Assembly (NCBI GenBank): GCA_949294335.1
Contig: CASFGO010000028.1
Coordinates: forward strand, 29,369 to 93,368
DNA: 64,000 nt
Source of the DNA: an uncultured bacterium
GTDB lineage: Bacteria; Cyanobacteriota; Vampirovibrionia; Gastranaerophilales; Gastranaerophilaceae
Direction: 5' to 3'
Positions 27,612 through 36,100 of the stretch are shown in pieces (position 1 is the stretch's first letter; each line of letters starts with the position of its first letter). Both the position numbers and the translations under genes were made by a program. The notes under the pieces were generated by a model. It was not told the origin of the DNA and searched no databases. It saw only the letters and a list, made by a program, of their open reading frames with translations.

Positions 27612-28763
27612 ATGAGCAAAAAATATTACTTAGTAGGAAAAACAATAAACCAACCATTTAAATACTATGAAGGAAAAGCTACAAGACTAGCTAATGAATT
27701 ACCATACACAGTTGATGAAGTAGTAGTTGGAATAGTAGGAGAGAAGGGAAAACGTAAAATTACGACCTTTCGAGATTCTAATGGAAAAATTATAGAGCGC
27801 TCATTTGATTTTAAAAATAAGGCATATAAAAATAGAATATATACTTATAAAGACTATGCAATAGGAGAAGAAGAATATGTTAATTCTACTATTATAAAAG
27901 AATATTCTTTACCTCGTACGATAATGCAAGTTTATAATAATTTTAAAGAAATGTTCCAAGAACACGGGATAAAAACAACTCTTTGGAATAAAGATAAAAT
28001 CCAAACTAATTATATTGCTGAAAATATAAATAACGGGAATAAAATATTATCAAAAGTAGAAATCAACACAAATCCAAATCAAAATTATGAAACACACTCA
28101 TTCATTGAATACCCACAAATTATTAATAATAAAGTAACAAAATCTGAAAATAAATTTTTGAGTTTTAATGTAGATAAATCTAACAATCAATATATTGAAG
28201 GTTCTGAAAAACATAAAAATGTCGATTTCCCTAAAAATGATAAATTTCTAGGTTTTAGAGCATTAGAAATTAATGATATGAAAGAACCAATTACAAGATA
28301 TTTTATTAATCAAAGAGGGCTTGATAACTCAGATTTTAATATTAACACTAATTATATAGGAGATGAACATTTAAGAGCTTTTTATCAAAATGGAATGATA
28401 TGTTTTAATAAATTATATAATATGAAAACTAAAGACAAATTAGTTTCAACATCTAGACACGAAGTAGAACATGGTTGGCAACATTTTCTTGATGCTAGAA
28501 ATACAGGTGGAATAGATTATTTTTATAAATATATTGCTATTAAATATGGACCAATTAGAAATACCAAATTACAAAAAGAAGCAGATAAATGTACTACATC
28601 AATTAAAAACTATGTTCCTTATACTGTAAATTATAAAGCATATAAGAGAAACTATATTGAAATTATGGCTGATAAACGAGGTAAAGAAGCAAGAAATGAA
28701 TACAGTAAACAAGGTAACACAATAAGAAACAATTTTAAACATATTCCTGAAGAAATGCTTTAA
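27612..28763 (+). CDS. HExxH protein of unknown family
   Basis: A 383-residue soluble protein with no signal peptide. His282-Glu283 and His286 form HEVEH in STSRHEVEHGWQHFLDA, with candidate glutamates downstream (YIEIMADKRG, about residues 353-362). The N-terminal half contains a strand-rich region (GKRKITTFRDSNGKIIERSF). It looks like a zinc metallopeptidase-type domain but matches no family I can name. It is divergent from the ABC1-like gene and abuts the convergent alcohol dehydrogenase gene stop to stop. Confidence 0.6.
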   Translation: MSKKYYLVGKTINQPFKYYEGKATRLANELPYTVDEVVVGIVGEKGKRKITTFRDSNGKIIERSFDFKNKAYKNRIYTYKDYAIGEEEYVNSTIIKEYSLPRTIMQVYNNFKEMFQEHGIKTTLWNKDKIQTNYIAENINNGNKILSKVEINTNPNQNYETHSFIEYPQIINNKVTKSENKFLSFNVDKSNNQYIEGSEKHKNVDFPKNDKFLGFRALEINDMKEPITRYFINQRGLDNSDFNINTNYIGDEHLRAFYQNGMICFNKLYNMKTKDKLVSTSRHEVEHGWQHFLDARNTGGIDYFYKYIAIKYGPIRNTKLQKEADKCTTSIKNYVPYTVNYKAYKRNYIEIMADKRGKEARNEYSKQGNTIRNNFKHIPEEML

Positions 28764-29792
28764 TTAATAAATTGCAATTTTTAGACAGTTACTGTTTTTA
28801 TCTTCAAAAAGTTTATAAGCTTCTTCTATTTCATCTAAAGAATATTTATGAGTAACTAAAAAATCAGTATTAATTTTACCTTCTGAAATATATTCAAGAA
28901 GCTTTTTACAATGAACAGCATCAACTCCACCAGTTTTAAAAATAAGATTCTTACCATACATTTGAGGCAAAGGTAAAACCTGATTTTCTTCATACATCGC
29001 AACCACAGCAACTATTGCATTTGCTCTTGCTATTTTCCAAGCAAGTTCAAAAGTATTATTTCCTCCAGCTGCTTCCACTACACAATCAACCCCACGATTT
29101 TGAGTTATATTATTTATTTCAAATTCAATATCACAATCATTTGGATTAAACACATAATCTGCCAAATTTAATTCTTTTGCCAAATTTAAACGAGTACTAT
29201 TTATATCTATTGCAATAATTTTTGATGGATTAAATAATTTTGCACAAGCCATTGAACATAAACCAACAGGCCCAGAGCCTATAATTGCGATTGTTTCATT
29301 CTGCTTTAATTCACAAAGTTCAACTCCAAAATAACCACTTGATAAAATATCGCCTACAAAAAGAGCATTCTCATAACTAACATTATCAGGAATCTTTGTT
29401 AATCCAGTATCAGCAAAAGGGACTCTTACATATTCTGCCTGACAACCATCTATTGAACAACCTAATTTCCAACCTCCATTTTCACAATTATTTATAAATC
29501 CACGTTTGCAAAAATAACATTCGCCACAAAAGGTTTCACAATTAGCACTAACCCTATCTCCTATAGATAAATTTTTAACATCAGCACCTAATTCAACAAC
29601 CTCTCCGACAAATTCATGCCCTAATACAGTATTAGGAACAGCTTTAGGTACAAATCCTTTTATTATATGCAAATCACTTGTACAAACAGATGATAATGTA
29701 ACCTTTACTATTGCATCTCTTGAATCAATAATTGTTGGTTTTTCTTTTTCAATAAGATTTATTTTATTGTAATCCCAAACTAATGCTTTCAT
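28764..29792 (-). CDS. zinc-dependent alcohol dehydrogenase (MDR family)
   Basis: A 342-residue medium-chain dehydrogenase. Catalytic zinc ligands are in SSVCTSDLHI and GHEFVGEV. The structural zinc loop shows four cysteines (CETFCGECYFCKRGFINNC). The NAD(P) fold carries IAIIGSGPVGLCSM. Likely oxidises or reduces an alcohol, polyol or threonine-like substrate; which one is unknown. It lies 9 bp after the methyltransferase gene and is probably cotranscribed with it. Confidence 0.9.
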   Translation of the reverse strand: MKALVWDYNKINLIEKEKPTIIDSRDAIVKVTLSSVCTSDLHIIKGFVPKAVPNTVLGHEFVGEVVELGADVKNLSIGDRVSANCETFCGECYFCKRGFINNCENGGWKLGCSIDGCQAEYVRVPFADTGLTKIPDNVSYENALFVGDILSSGYFGVELCELKQNETIAIIGSGPVGLCSMACAKLFNPSKIIAIDINSTRLNLAKELNLADYVFNPNDCDIEFEINNITQNRGVDCVVEAAGGNNTFELAWKIARANAIVAVVAMYEENQVLPLPQMYGKNLIFKTGGVDAVHCKKLLEYISEGKINTDFLVTHKYSLDEIEEAYKLFEDKNSNCLKIAIY

Positions 29793-29801
29793 TATAATAC
29801 C

Positions 29802-30545
29802 CTATTTTTCTAATAAAATTTTTATACTTACTGTTGAAAAATTCTTATTATTATATTTATTTTCTAAGAATTTTTGTAACTTTTCAGACGGATATTTTGA
29901 AATATGCCAATCCCTAAATTCTAAAATCTTGAAACCTGAATTATCTATAATATTTTTATAATCATCATATAATAAGCGATTTAAAGAAGGTCTTGTATAT
30001 ACCCAATTAGCAATTTTTTCTGAAACATCTTTATCATAATTTTTTACTAATTCATTTTCAAATTCTTTTTCTGACAAAATCAAATGCCCCCAATCAGGTA
30101 ATTTAACATTATTAAAAGTAATAGTTTCAGCATTTCGTATAGGCCAAAAAATGTGATGACCTTTATAACAAGACCATATTGGTCCAAATAACGCAGATAA
30201 TTTCCCGCCTTGTTTAAGTAGACTATACATATTTTTAATCCCAATATCTAAACCTTCAATATGTTCAAATGCATTAGTTGAAAAAATTAAATCAAAATCA
30301 TTTTCTTTATCAAAATCCAAAATAGATGCTTTATAATGCTTATAATCTTCACCGAAAGTTTTATCTTCTTTTATAACAGGATCAACACATATCCAAGACT
30401 TAACCCCTAGAGATTGGGTTATATTATATGGAGTTTGACCACCTACTTCTAAAACTTTCTTATCTTTGAACAAATCTTTTTCAATACAAACATCCAAATG
30501 ATTTTGTTGCCATATAGGCAATATATTTAAAGTACTTAAAACCAA
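29802..30545 (-). CDS. class I SAM-dependent methyltransferase
   Basis: The start is a TTG at 30545, supported by GGAG 6 nt upstream; an earlier in-frame ATG is cut off by a stop. The 247-residue protein has the SAM motif KKVLEVGG (about 29-36), the acidic end of strand 2 (CVDPV), and FDLIFSTNAFEHIEG. The methyl acceptor is unknown. The C-terminus resembles enzymes acting on sugars or small molecules. It heads a two-gene unit with the alcohol dehydrogenase. Confidence 0.8.
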   Translation of the reverse strand: MVLSTLNILPIWQQNHLDVCIEKDLFKDKKVLEVGGQTPYNITQSLGVKSWICVDPVIKEDKTFGEDYKHYKASILDFDKENDFDLIFSTNAFEHIEGLDIGIKNMYSLLKQGGKLSALFGPIWSCYKGHHIFWPIRNAETITFNNVKLPDWGHLILSEKEFENELVKNYDKDVSEKIANWVYTRPSLNRLLYDDYKNIIDNSGFKILEFRDWHISKYPSEKLQKFLENKYNNKNFSTVSIKILLEK

Positions 30546-30642
30546 AACCTACTCCATTTTAATATTATCTTAAAATTTTAACGGATATAAATAAAATAAT
30601 CAAATATATAGCAAAAATTTTATTTACAAACATTTAATAAAT

Positions 30643-31386
30643 ATGAAAATATTACCATTAAAAAATTATAAAATCCCAAATATAAAAAATCAAATTTTTA
30701 GGTACTGTCCTAAACTAGCAAGAATACAAGCTGATTCATTTGTAAGAAGTACTAATTCACTTGATATTAGAAGAATTAAAGATATAGGAATAAAAAATTT
30801 TAGACTTATAAATTCAAATTCAATTCGAGGAGTTACTCTAGCAAATCAAAATCCTAATATATTAAAAGAATTAAAAGAATCAGGTATAAATAATATAATA
30901 GATTTAAGACGCGAAGCTAATCCAACTTCGAAATATGCAAATAATTGTAAGAAAAATGGGATAGAATACTTTGACTTTCCTATTAATATAAATATGCCAA
31001 TATTTAATAATGCAAATACATCTAAATTAAGTACAAAAGAGCGAGAAGCACAAAACCAAATATTTAAAGACAAGCTCCCTAAATTTTTTAACTTAATGAA
31101 CAAAGGGAAATTATATATGTCTTGCCTTCTAGGTTTACATAGAACAGATTTAGCAGTAACACTTAATTATTTAGTCAATCCTAAAGAACCAGCATCTCCT
31201 CCAATATTATCGCATATATTAATTAAAGATGAAGCAAATTGCACTAATAAATATATTGGGGGAGTAAAAAATCTTATAAAAAACCTTAATGCAAAAGATA
31301 AATCAAACTTGGGTCTTCCAGAGAATTTTCAAGAAATTTTTGATACAAGAGTATTAAAACTTCGAATGATGAATGGAGTAAAATAA
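30643..31386 (+). CDS. tyrosine/dual-specificity phosphatase-like protein
   Basis: The 247-residue protein has a CX5R phosphatase loop, Cys161 to Arg167 (CLLGLHR), with the preceding strand GKLYMS. Upstream, SGINNIIDLRRE and NGIEYFDFPI match the layout of bacterial dual-specificity phosphatases. A general acid Asp is not obvious. There is no signal peptide. The substrate could be protein tyrosine, phosphoinositide or another phosphate. A bidirectional terminator follows. Confidence 0.72.
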   Translation: MKILPLKNYKIPNIKNQIFRYCPKLARIQADSFVRSTNSLDIRRIKDIGIKNFRLINSNSIRGVTLANQNPNILKELKESGINNIIDLRREANPTSKYANNCKKNGIEYFDFPININMPIFNNANTSKLSTKEREAQNQIFKDKLPKFFNLMNKGKLYMSCLLGLHRTDLAVTLNYLVNPKEPASPPILSHILIKDEANCTNKYIGGVKNLIKNLNAKDKSNLGLPENFQEIFDTRVLKLRMMNGVK

Positions 31387-31417
31387 AAAGAGGATCAGAA
31401 TCATCTGTCCTCTTTTT
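31385..31417. terminator. bidirectional terminator between phosphatase gene and tRNA-Arg
   Basis: AAAAAGAGGA and TCCTCTTTTT arms with an inner CAGA/TCTG helix and a one-base bulge, loop ATCA. It can end the plus-strand phosphatase gene and the minus-strand tRNA. Confidence 0.8.
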
Positions 31418-31420
31418 ATT

Positions 31421-31605
<185 letters not shown>

Positions 31606-31694
31606 CTGTATTTATATATTAGCATATAAAATTTTACCTGCAAGTATTTATTTTTTATTAGTTAATTCTCTTAAAATATCCTTTATTTAATTTA

Positions 31695-31723
31695 TTAATA
31701 TTTTTTCTAATTTGTTATATAAT
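31695..31723 (+). promoter_or_regulatory. promoter giving a leaderless mRNA for the secreted NTF2-like gene
   Basis: TTAATA (31695-31700), 17-nt spacer, TATAAT (31718-31723). The ATG at 31731 is 7 nt after the -10 box and has no Shine-Dalgarno sequence. Confidence 0.55.
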
Positions 31724-31730
31724 CTACTCT

Positions 31731-32636
31731 ATGAAAAAATTATTATCAATAACTCTTATAGCACTAAGTTTAGGTTGTTCATTCAACCAAGCATATTCTG
31801 CTGAAAATAAATTCTTCAAATTTATTAAACCTAAACAAGAAAAAACTTATATCGGCAATGTTTATTCTGTTGCAAAATTCTTCGCAGAATATGAAGCAGC
31901 TGCTAACAATTATAATCATAATGAATTTATCAAAGCTTATGATAAAAACTATATAAGCTGCGATGGATTTAACCTTGATATTCTTTCCAAATTACTTAAA
32001 GAAACTTGGAAAACATATCCTGGCATAAAATATCAAGTTAAACTTAACAGTGTTAATTTCTATAATGGCATGGCTGTTGCAGATGTTACTGAAACAGCTA
32101 AAGGTTATGCTAAGGCTGAAAATGATAATGTTGGTGAATTTGTTAGTACAATGCAATCAATTTATTATCTAAAGAAAAATAAAAATTCTTGGTTAATAAC
32201 TAATGACTACACTGTAAAAGAAAATATTATTTTATCATGGGGTGACGGGAAATTAGCAAAATGTTCTTTTGAAACTCCTCAACAAATTCAAGCAGGAAAA
32301 GAATATACTGCATCATTAAAAGTTAAAGCTCCTGACGGCTCTATTGCTATAGGTTCAATTAACGCTGATAAAATAACTTATCCTCAAAAACCTTCTAAAG
32401 AAATCTTTAGAAAATTCTCTCCTGAAGGAACTCTTGAAAGAATTATGAAAGCAAATACCAACAATACTAATGAATATCTTGTTGGTACTGTTGGGTTTAC
32501 TCGACCTAAAGTTGATAATAATCAAAATCTTAATATAAACCTAACAGGTTATGCTTGTTTGATGGAAAGAATGAATGTAGTTCCTGTAAATAAATTTATT
32601 GAGGTTAATAAAAATAATGATAAGAAAACCAAGTAA
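31731..32636 (+). CDS. secreted protein with NTF2-like domain
   Basis: A signal peptide (about 1-23) with a Cys at 16 that is not in a good lipobox. Residues 40-165 look like an NTF2/SnoaL-type cone: helices with YEAAANNYNHNEFIKAY, then strands ending in WLITNDYTVKEN. A second, beta-rich domain (about 170-290) follows. Function unknown; NTF2 domains bind small ligands or partners. The gene runs into lspA with a 20-bp overlap, so they share one message. Confidence 0.65.
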   Translation: MKKLLSITLIALSLGCSFNQAYSAENKFFKFIKPKQEKTYIGNVYSVAKFFAEYEAAANNYNHNEFIKAYDKNYISCDGFNLDILSKLLKETWKTYPGIKYQVKLNSVNFYNGMAVADVTETAKGYAKAENDNVGEFVSTMQSIYYLKKNKNSWLITNDYTVKENIILSWGDGKLAKCSFETPQQIQAGKEYTASLKVKAPDGSIAIGSINADKITYPQKPSKEIFRKFSPEGTLERIMKANTNNTNEYLVGTVGFTRPKVDNNQNLNINLTGYACLMERMNVVPVNKFIEVNKNNDKKTK

Positions 32637-33093
32637 TACATCTAAATTAATGTATTTAATAGTTAGTACTATTTTTCTTATTTATTTCAACTTGTATTGT
32701 TCAACATATTTTTCTTCAATATCTCAAGATCCGCTTTTGTTTATTCCAGGATTAAAATTGAACTATATGGAAAATACAGGTGCAGCCTTTTCTATACTTC
32801 AAGATTATAAAATATTACTTATTGCTTTTGGGATTGTAGCAATAGGTTTAATTCTTTGGTACACAATTAAGAACATATCAGAATTAACAATGAAAAATAT
32901 GTTTCTTGTTGCGCTCCTAATCACAGGCGTTGGATGCAATATGTACGAAAGAATTGCATTTGGATTTGTTAGAGATTATTTTGAACTTACTTTTATTAAC
33001 TTCCCTGTTTTTAATATTTCAGATATTTTCATCAATATTAGTGTTATTGTTATAATGATTATGTTATTTAATAAAAACTATTCAAAAAAATAA
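32617..33093 (+). CDS. lspA: lipoprotein signal peptidase
   Basis: Cleaves prolipoprotein signal peptides in the inner membrane. The ATG at 32617 is preferred over a TTG 18 nt upstream. The 158-residue protein has four membrane segments. Family motifs are NYMENTGAAFSIL, the catalytic Asp in FVRDYFEL, and the second Asp in PVFNISDIFI. It starts inside the preceding secreted-protein gene and is 1 bp from rluD-like, forming an operon. Confidence 0.93.
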   Translation: MIRKPSNTSKLMYLIVSTIFLIYFNLYCSTYFSSISQDPLLFIPGLKLNYMENTGAAFSILQDYKILLIAFGIVAIGLILWYTIKNISELTMKNMFLVALLITGVGCNMYERIAFGFVRDYFELTFINFPVFNISDIFINISVIVIMIMLFNKNYSKK

Positions 33094-33094
33094 T

Positions 33095-34027
33095 ATGGAT
33101 ACACAAAAATTTATTATAGATTATAACGATGACGGGAAAAGAATTGATTTATTTTTATCAGAAATAATGTCTAATATTTCACGTTCAAAAATACAATCAC
33201 AGATAAAAAAAGGTACAATACTTGTAAATAATAAAACTATTAAACCTTCATATACATTATCAGAAAATGATATAATAACTTGTTCTGATTTTGAAACAGA
33301 ATTAAATTATATCCCACCTCAAAATATTCCACTAGATATTATTTATGAAGATGACAATATGCTTGTTGTCAACAAGCCATCAGGTATGTTGACTCATCCA
33401 ACAACAACCGAAAAAGAGAATACTCTTGTAAATGCTTTAAAATTCAAATTTGGCGAAAACCTATCTGATATTAACGGAGATTTTCGCAGAGGAATATTAC
33501 ATAGACTTGATAGAAATACATCTGGACTTTTAATGGTTGCAAAGAATAATCAAGCGCACGAATTTTTAGCAAATCAAATTAAAGAAAAAACAGCAATAAG
33601 AAAATATCTTGCGGTTGTAAAAGGTGTAATAGATGAAGATTTAATTTTGGATTATCCAATAGGACGTCACAAGACACAACCACAAAAAATGGATGTAGTA
33701 TTTGATGAAAAAGGGAAACCTAGTTTAACGGAACTAAGAGTTCTTGAAAAATTCAAAGAAGCAACATTTGTAGAACTAACATTAAAGACAGGTAGAACAC
33801 ATCAAATTAGAGTACATTTAAGCCACATAGGGCATCCGGTTTATAATGATACGTTATATGGTTTTGGAAAAATAAAAATAAAAACACAGGAACAAGTTCT
33901 TGAAGCATACAAATTAAAGTTTACAAAACCATTTAGTGATGAGATAATCGAGTTAGAGATTCCAATGGATGAAAAACTCACAAGAGTTTTGAATTATTTA
34001 AAACAAAATGAACTTAAGGAGAAATAA
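33095..34027 (+). CDS. RluD-family 23S rRNA pseudouridine synthase
   Basis: A 310-residue enzyme with an N-terminal S4 RNA-binding domain (about 13-75) and a catalytic domain carrying HRLDRNTSGLLMVAKN with the active Asp. Other marks are NKPSGMLTHPT and TGRTHQIRVHL. The lspA-rluD gene order is common in bacteria. RluD and RluC subgroups cannot be told apart here. Confidence 0.93.
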   Translation: MDTQKFIIDYNDDGKRIDLFLSEIMSNISRSKIQSQIKKGTILVNNKTIKPSYTLSENDIITCSDFETELNYIPPQNIPLDIIYEDDNMLVVNKPSGMLTHPTTTEKENTLVNALKFKFGENLSDINGDFRRGILHRLDRNTSGLLMVAKNNQAHEFLANQIKEKTAIRKYLAVVKGVIDEDLILDYPIGRHKTQPQKMDVVFDEKGKPSLTELRVLEKFKEATFVELTLKTGRTHQIRVHLSHIGHPVYNDTLYGFGKIKIKTQEQVLEAYKLKFTKPFSDEIIELEIPMDEKLTRVLNYLKQNELKEK

Positions 34028-34372
34028 ATGAATAAAAGATTCTTTATCTATTTAATATTAAACATAATAATATTTGCAGAATTTGGTTATATAGGATACA
34101 CCAATTTTATGAATTTATTAGCACATAACCCACAAATTAATCATACTGAATTATTTTATGTATTACTAACAGTTACTACATTGAGTATGGTAATTGGAAT
34201 TTATATAATGACATTTGCCAAATTAAAAGGTGACAAAAAAATTACAGAATATAAAAGGGAACTTGAACGCAGAGGGATTGATAAAGATGAGAGTTCTGCA
34301 AGGGTAAAAGTTTTAGAATCAAAAATAGAAGTATTAGAAAAAGCATTAAAAGAGGCATTAAAAAACAAATAG
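34028..34372 (+). CDS. small two-helix membrane protein with coiled-coil tail
   Basis: A 114-residue protein with a strong AAGGAG site inside the end of rluD. It has two hydrophobic segments (about 6-28 and 42-65) and a charged heptad-like C-terminus (about 75-114). Last gene of the lspA operon. No family recognised; the layout recalls small LapA-like envelope proteins. Confidence 0.6.
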   Translation: MNKRFFIYLILNIIIFAEFGYIGYTNFMNLLAHNPQINHTELFYVLLTVTTLSMVIGIYIMTFAKLKGDKKITEYKRELERRGIDKDESSARVKVLESKIEVLEKALKEALKNK

Positions 34373-34421
34373 GGAATTTTTATTTGCAATAAAAATTTGT
34401 TTTGTATATAATTTAGGGGTC

Positions 34422-34562
34422 GGTTCATAAAAGGGCCTTCTGAAAATTGAATATGGGCATGTGGTACTCTGCCGACGAGAAGATTGAGTATCTTCGAGGA
34501 GAGGGGTAGACACGTTCAGGTTCAGAAAGAACCTTTTGAAAATTGAATATGGGCATGTGGTG
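34422..34562 (+). repeat. 97-bp imperfect tandem duplication reaching into tRNA-Leu
   Basis: The leader plus first 11 nt of tRNA-Leu are duplicated: GGTTCA at 34422 and 34519, and an identical 25-bp block at 34441-34465 and about 34538-34562 that includes the tRNA 5' end. In the upstream copy the tRNA sequence is interrupted after 11 nt by about 38 nt with a GAAGAT/ATCTTC hairpin, then resumes as GTAGACACG (34506-34514). Confidence 0.8.
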
Positions 34563-34632
34563 GAATGGTAGACACGCTAGTCTTAGGAACTAGTGCGAAA
34601 GCGTGGGAGTTCGAGTCTCTTCATGCCCACCA
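34551..34632 (+). tRNA. tRNA-Leu (anticodon TAG)
   Basis: Acceptor GGGCATG pairs with CATGCCC, discriminator A and an encoded CCA (34630-34632). The anticodon loop is CTTAGGA on the stem CTAGT/ACTAG. The long variable arm (TGCGAAAGCG) marks a class II tRNA. T-loop TTCGAGT. A strong terminator follows directly. Confidence 0.96.
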
Positions 34633-34635
34633 TTT

Positions 34636-34665
34636 AAAAAGAAGTCATTAAGACTTCTTTTTTTA
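34636..34665 (+). terminator. terminator of tRNA-Leu
   Basis: Stem AAGAAGTC (34639-34646) with GACTTCTT (34652-34659), followed by a T-run. Confidence 0.9.
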
Positions 34666-34777
34666 TTGTCAAAATGCGGCTTTTTGGCTCTACACCTGTT
34701 CAAACAAGACAAACACCAAAAACAATCAATCGTCAAAACGCAATAATAACGAGAGTTTTAGGAGTTCGAACATAATT

Positions 34778-35008
34778 TTATTGTTTTTTATCGTCAAAAT
34801 TGTTGTTATATAAGGCTTTTGAGGCAAAATTAGAAAATTTTTGTTCATATTCTTTTTGCTCTTTTTTCGTTTTAAACTTTTTAGCCTCTTGCTTTGCTGA
34901 TAATTTCATTAAACATAAAATTAAATCACAAATAGCCTTTGCTCTTTCTTCCTCTGTTGGATTTGAATTGTCAAATTTAACAATAAAATTTGGTTTCTTT
35001 GTTGTCAT
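34778..35008 (-). CDS. small acidic/basic helical protein of unknown function
   Basis: A 76-residue protein from the ATG at 35008, with GAGGT 5 nt upstream. The C-terminal half is a charged helix (KQEAKKFKTKKEQKEYEQKF). No signal peptide or membrane segment. It lies just inside the tRNA-Leu gene region next to the NYN gene, which suggests mobile-island gene content. No family recognised. Confidence 0.55.
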   Translation of the reverse strand: MTTKKPNFIVKFDNSNPTEEERAKAICDLILCLMKLSAKQEAKKFKTKKEQKEYEQKFSNFASKALYNNNFDDKKQ

Positions 35009-35197
35009 AGCATACCTCAATATTTTTTCTGTAGTACATAATTAATTTTTGTTTTGTAATCTTGAAAAAAATAGTATAATATGTTAAAATTTAATTATAT
35101 TAATATCGACTATTTTTACGATTTTCCCCAGGTAATTCTTTTATATAATTTATTTATAATTTGACATTAATATTTAATTTGATAAAATTTTATTAGA

Positions 35198-35257
35198 CCC
35201 GCTGAGAGTCATTGACTCGAGGCCGCTAGATAGGGACCGCAAGGTCCCTTCTGCATA
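35198..35257 (+). promoter_or_regulatory. structured leader upstream of the NYN gene
   Basis: A GC-rich island in AT-rich DNA. It holds two hairpins: GCTGAGAGTC/GACTCGAGGC with loop ATT, containing a tandem GA/GA step between a 5-bp inner and 3-bp outer helix, and AGGGACC/GGTCCCT with a GCAA tetraloop. No T-run follows, so it is not an intrinsic terminator. It ends about 23 nt before the GTG start. No riboswitch family that I know fits. Confidence 0.5.
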
Positions 35258-35279
35258 TTTATAACAAGGAATAAGTATA

Positions 35280-36098
35280 GTGAAAGATAAAGTTGCGGTA
35301 TTTATAGATGGTTTTAATTTTTATCACGCCATAGTGGCTCACATGAAAGGAATAAAATATCCTAAATCTTTAAAATGGCTAAATTATGATTCTGTAATGC
35401 GCAATTTATTGTTAAAAAATAAAGATTTTTCTGACTTATATATAAGATTTTATACTGCTAAAAATAATTACAAATGTGATGACAAGGGTAATCCACATAA
35501 AAGTATTCATAATCACGATATTTACATTAATGCTTTAAAATCTCAAAACATTGATGTCATAGAAGGTAAGTTTAAATTTAGAAGTGAGCCATTGAATACT
35601 TATGTTGAGTGCAAAAATTGCAAACACGAACAATTTATTCATAAATTTGAAATTTGTTTTCCAAAAAACATTCATTGCATAAAATGCGATACTGAAATTC
35701 TTCCAGAACAAATGCTATGCATCAAAAAAGTTGAAGAAAAAAAGACTGATGTTAAAATCGCAATTGACTTAGTAAATACTGCTAGAGATAACAAATATAA
35801 TAAGATTTTTTTATTTAGTACTGATAGTGATTTTATTCCGCCAGTTGAATACATAAAAAATTATTGTCCTAATGTGGAAATTATTATAGTTGCACCTAGT
35901 GACAAAATAGAAAAAAAATATTATGACGAAAAAACAAAAACATTAAAAACCAAATCTGTATATCGATTTGGAACAAAGGAATTTGAAAACTTAGGAGTAA
36001 CTGTACTACGTTTAAGATTGTCAAAGCTTGCAAATTGTTTATTTGAAGATGAAATAGAACTTCCTAACGGTAAAATACTTAAAAATCCATGGATATAA
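35280..36098 (+). CDS. NYN-domain protein (PIN-like nuclease fold) with zinc-ribbon insert
   Basis: The GTG start at 35280 has AAGGA 8 nt upstream. The NYN core shows FIDGFNFYHA (Asp10 in the active site), KTDVKIAIDLV near 157-167 and FLFSTDSDFIPPV near 178-190, the usual acidic residues. Inserted between them is a four-cysteine element (CKNC near 110 and CIKC near 130), probably a zinc ribbon. NYN proteins are RNA nucleases; this could act in RNA decay or defence. It sits in a tRNA-adjacent patch next to a GIY-YIG gene. Confidence 0.8.
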   Translation: MKDKVAVFIDGFNFYHAIVAHMKGIKYPKSLKWLNYDSVMRNLLLKNKDFSDLYIRFYTAKNNYKCDDKGNPHKSIHNHDIYINALKSQNIDVIEGKFKFRSEPLNTYVECKNCKHEQFIHKFEICFPKNIHCIKCDTEILPEQMLCIKKVEEKKTDVKIAIDLVNTARDNKYNKIFLFSTDSDFIPPVEYIKNYCPNVEIIIVAPSDKIEKKYYDEKTKTLKTKSVYRFGTKEFENLGVTVLRLRLSKLANCLFEDEIELPNGKILKNPWI

Positions 36099-36100
36099 GT

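Noticed and set aside
34455..34514. Intron-containing tRNA-Leu
   Set aside because: The anticodon arm and 3' half are missing from this copy; a complete tRNA-Leu follows, so it is a partial duplicate and not a split gene.
35198..35257. T-box or another known riboswitch
   Set aside because: The T-box sequence and terminator/antiterminator pair are absent; the downstream gene is not an aminoacylation gene.
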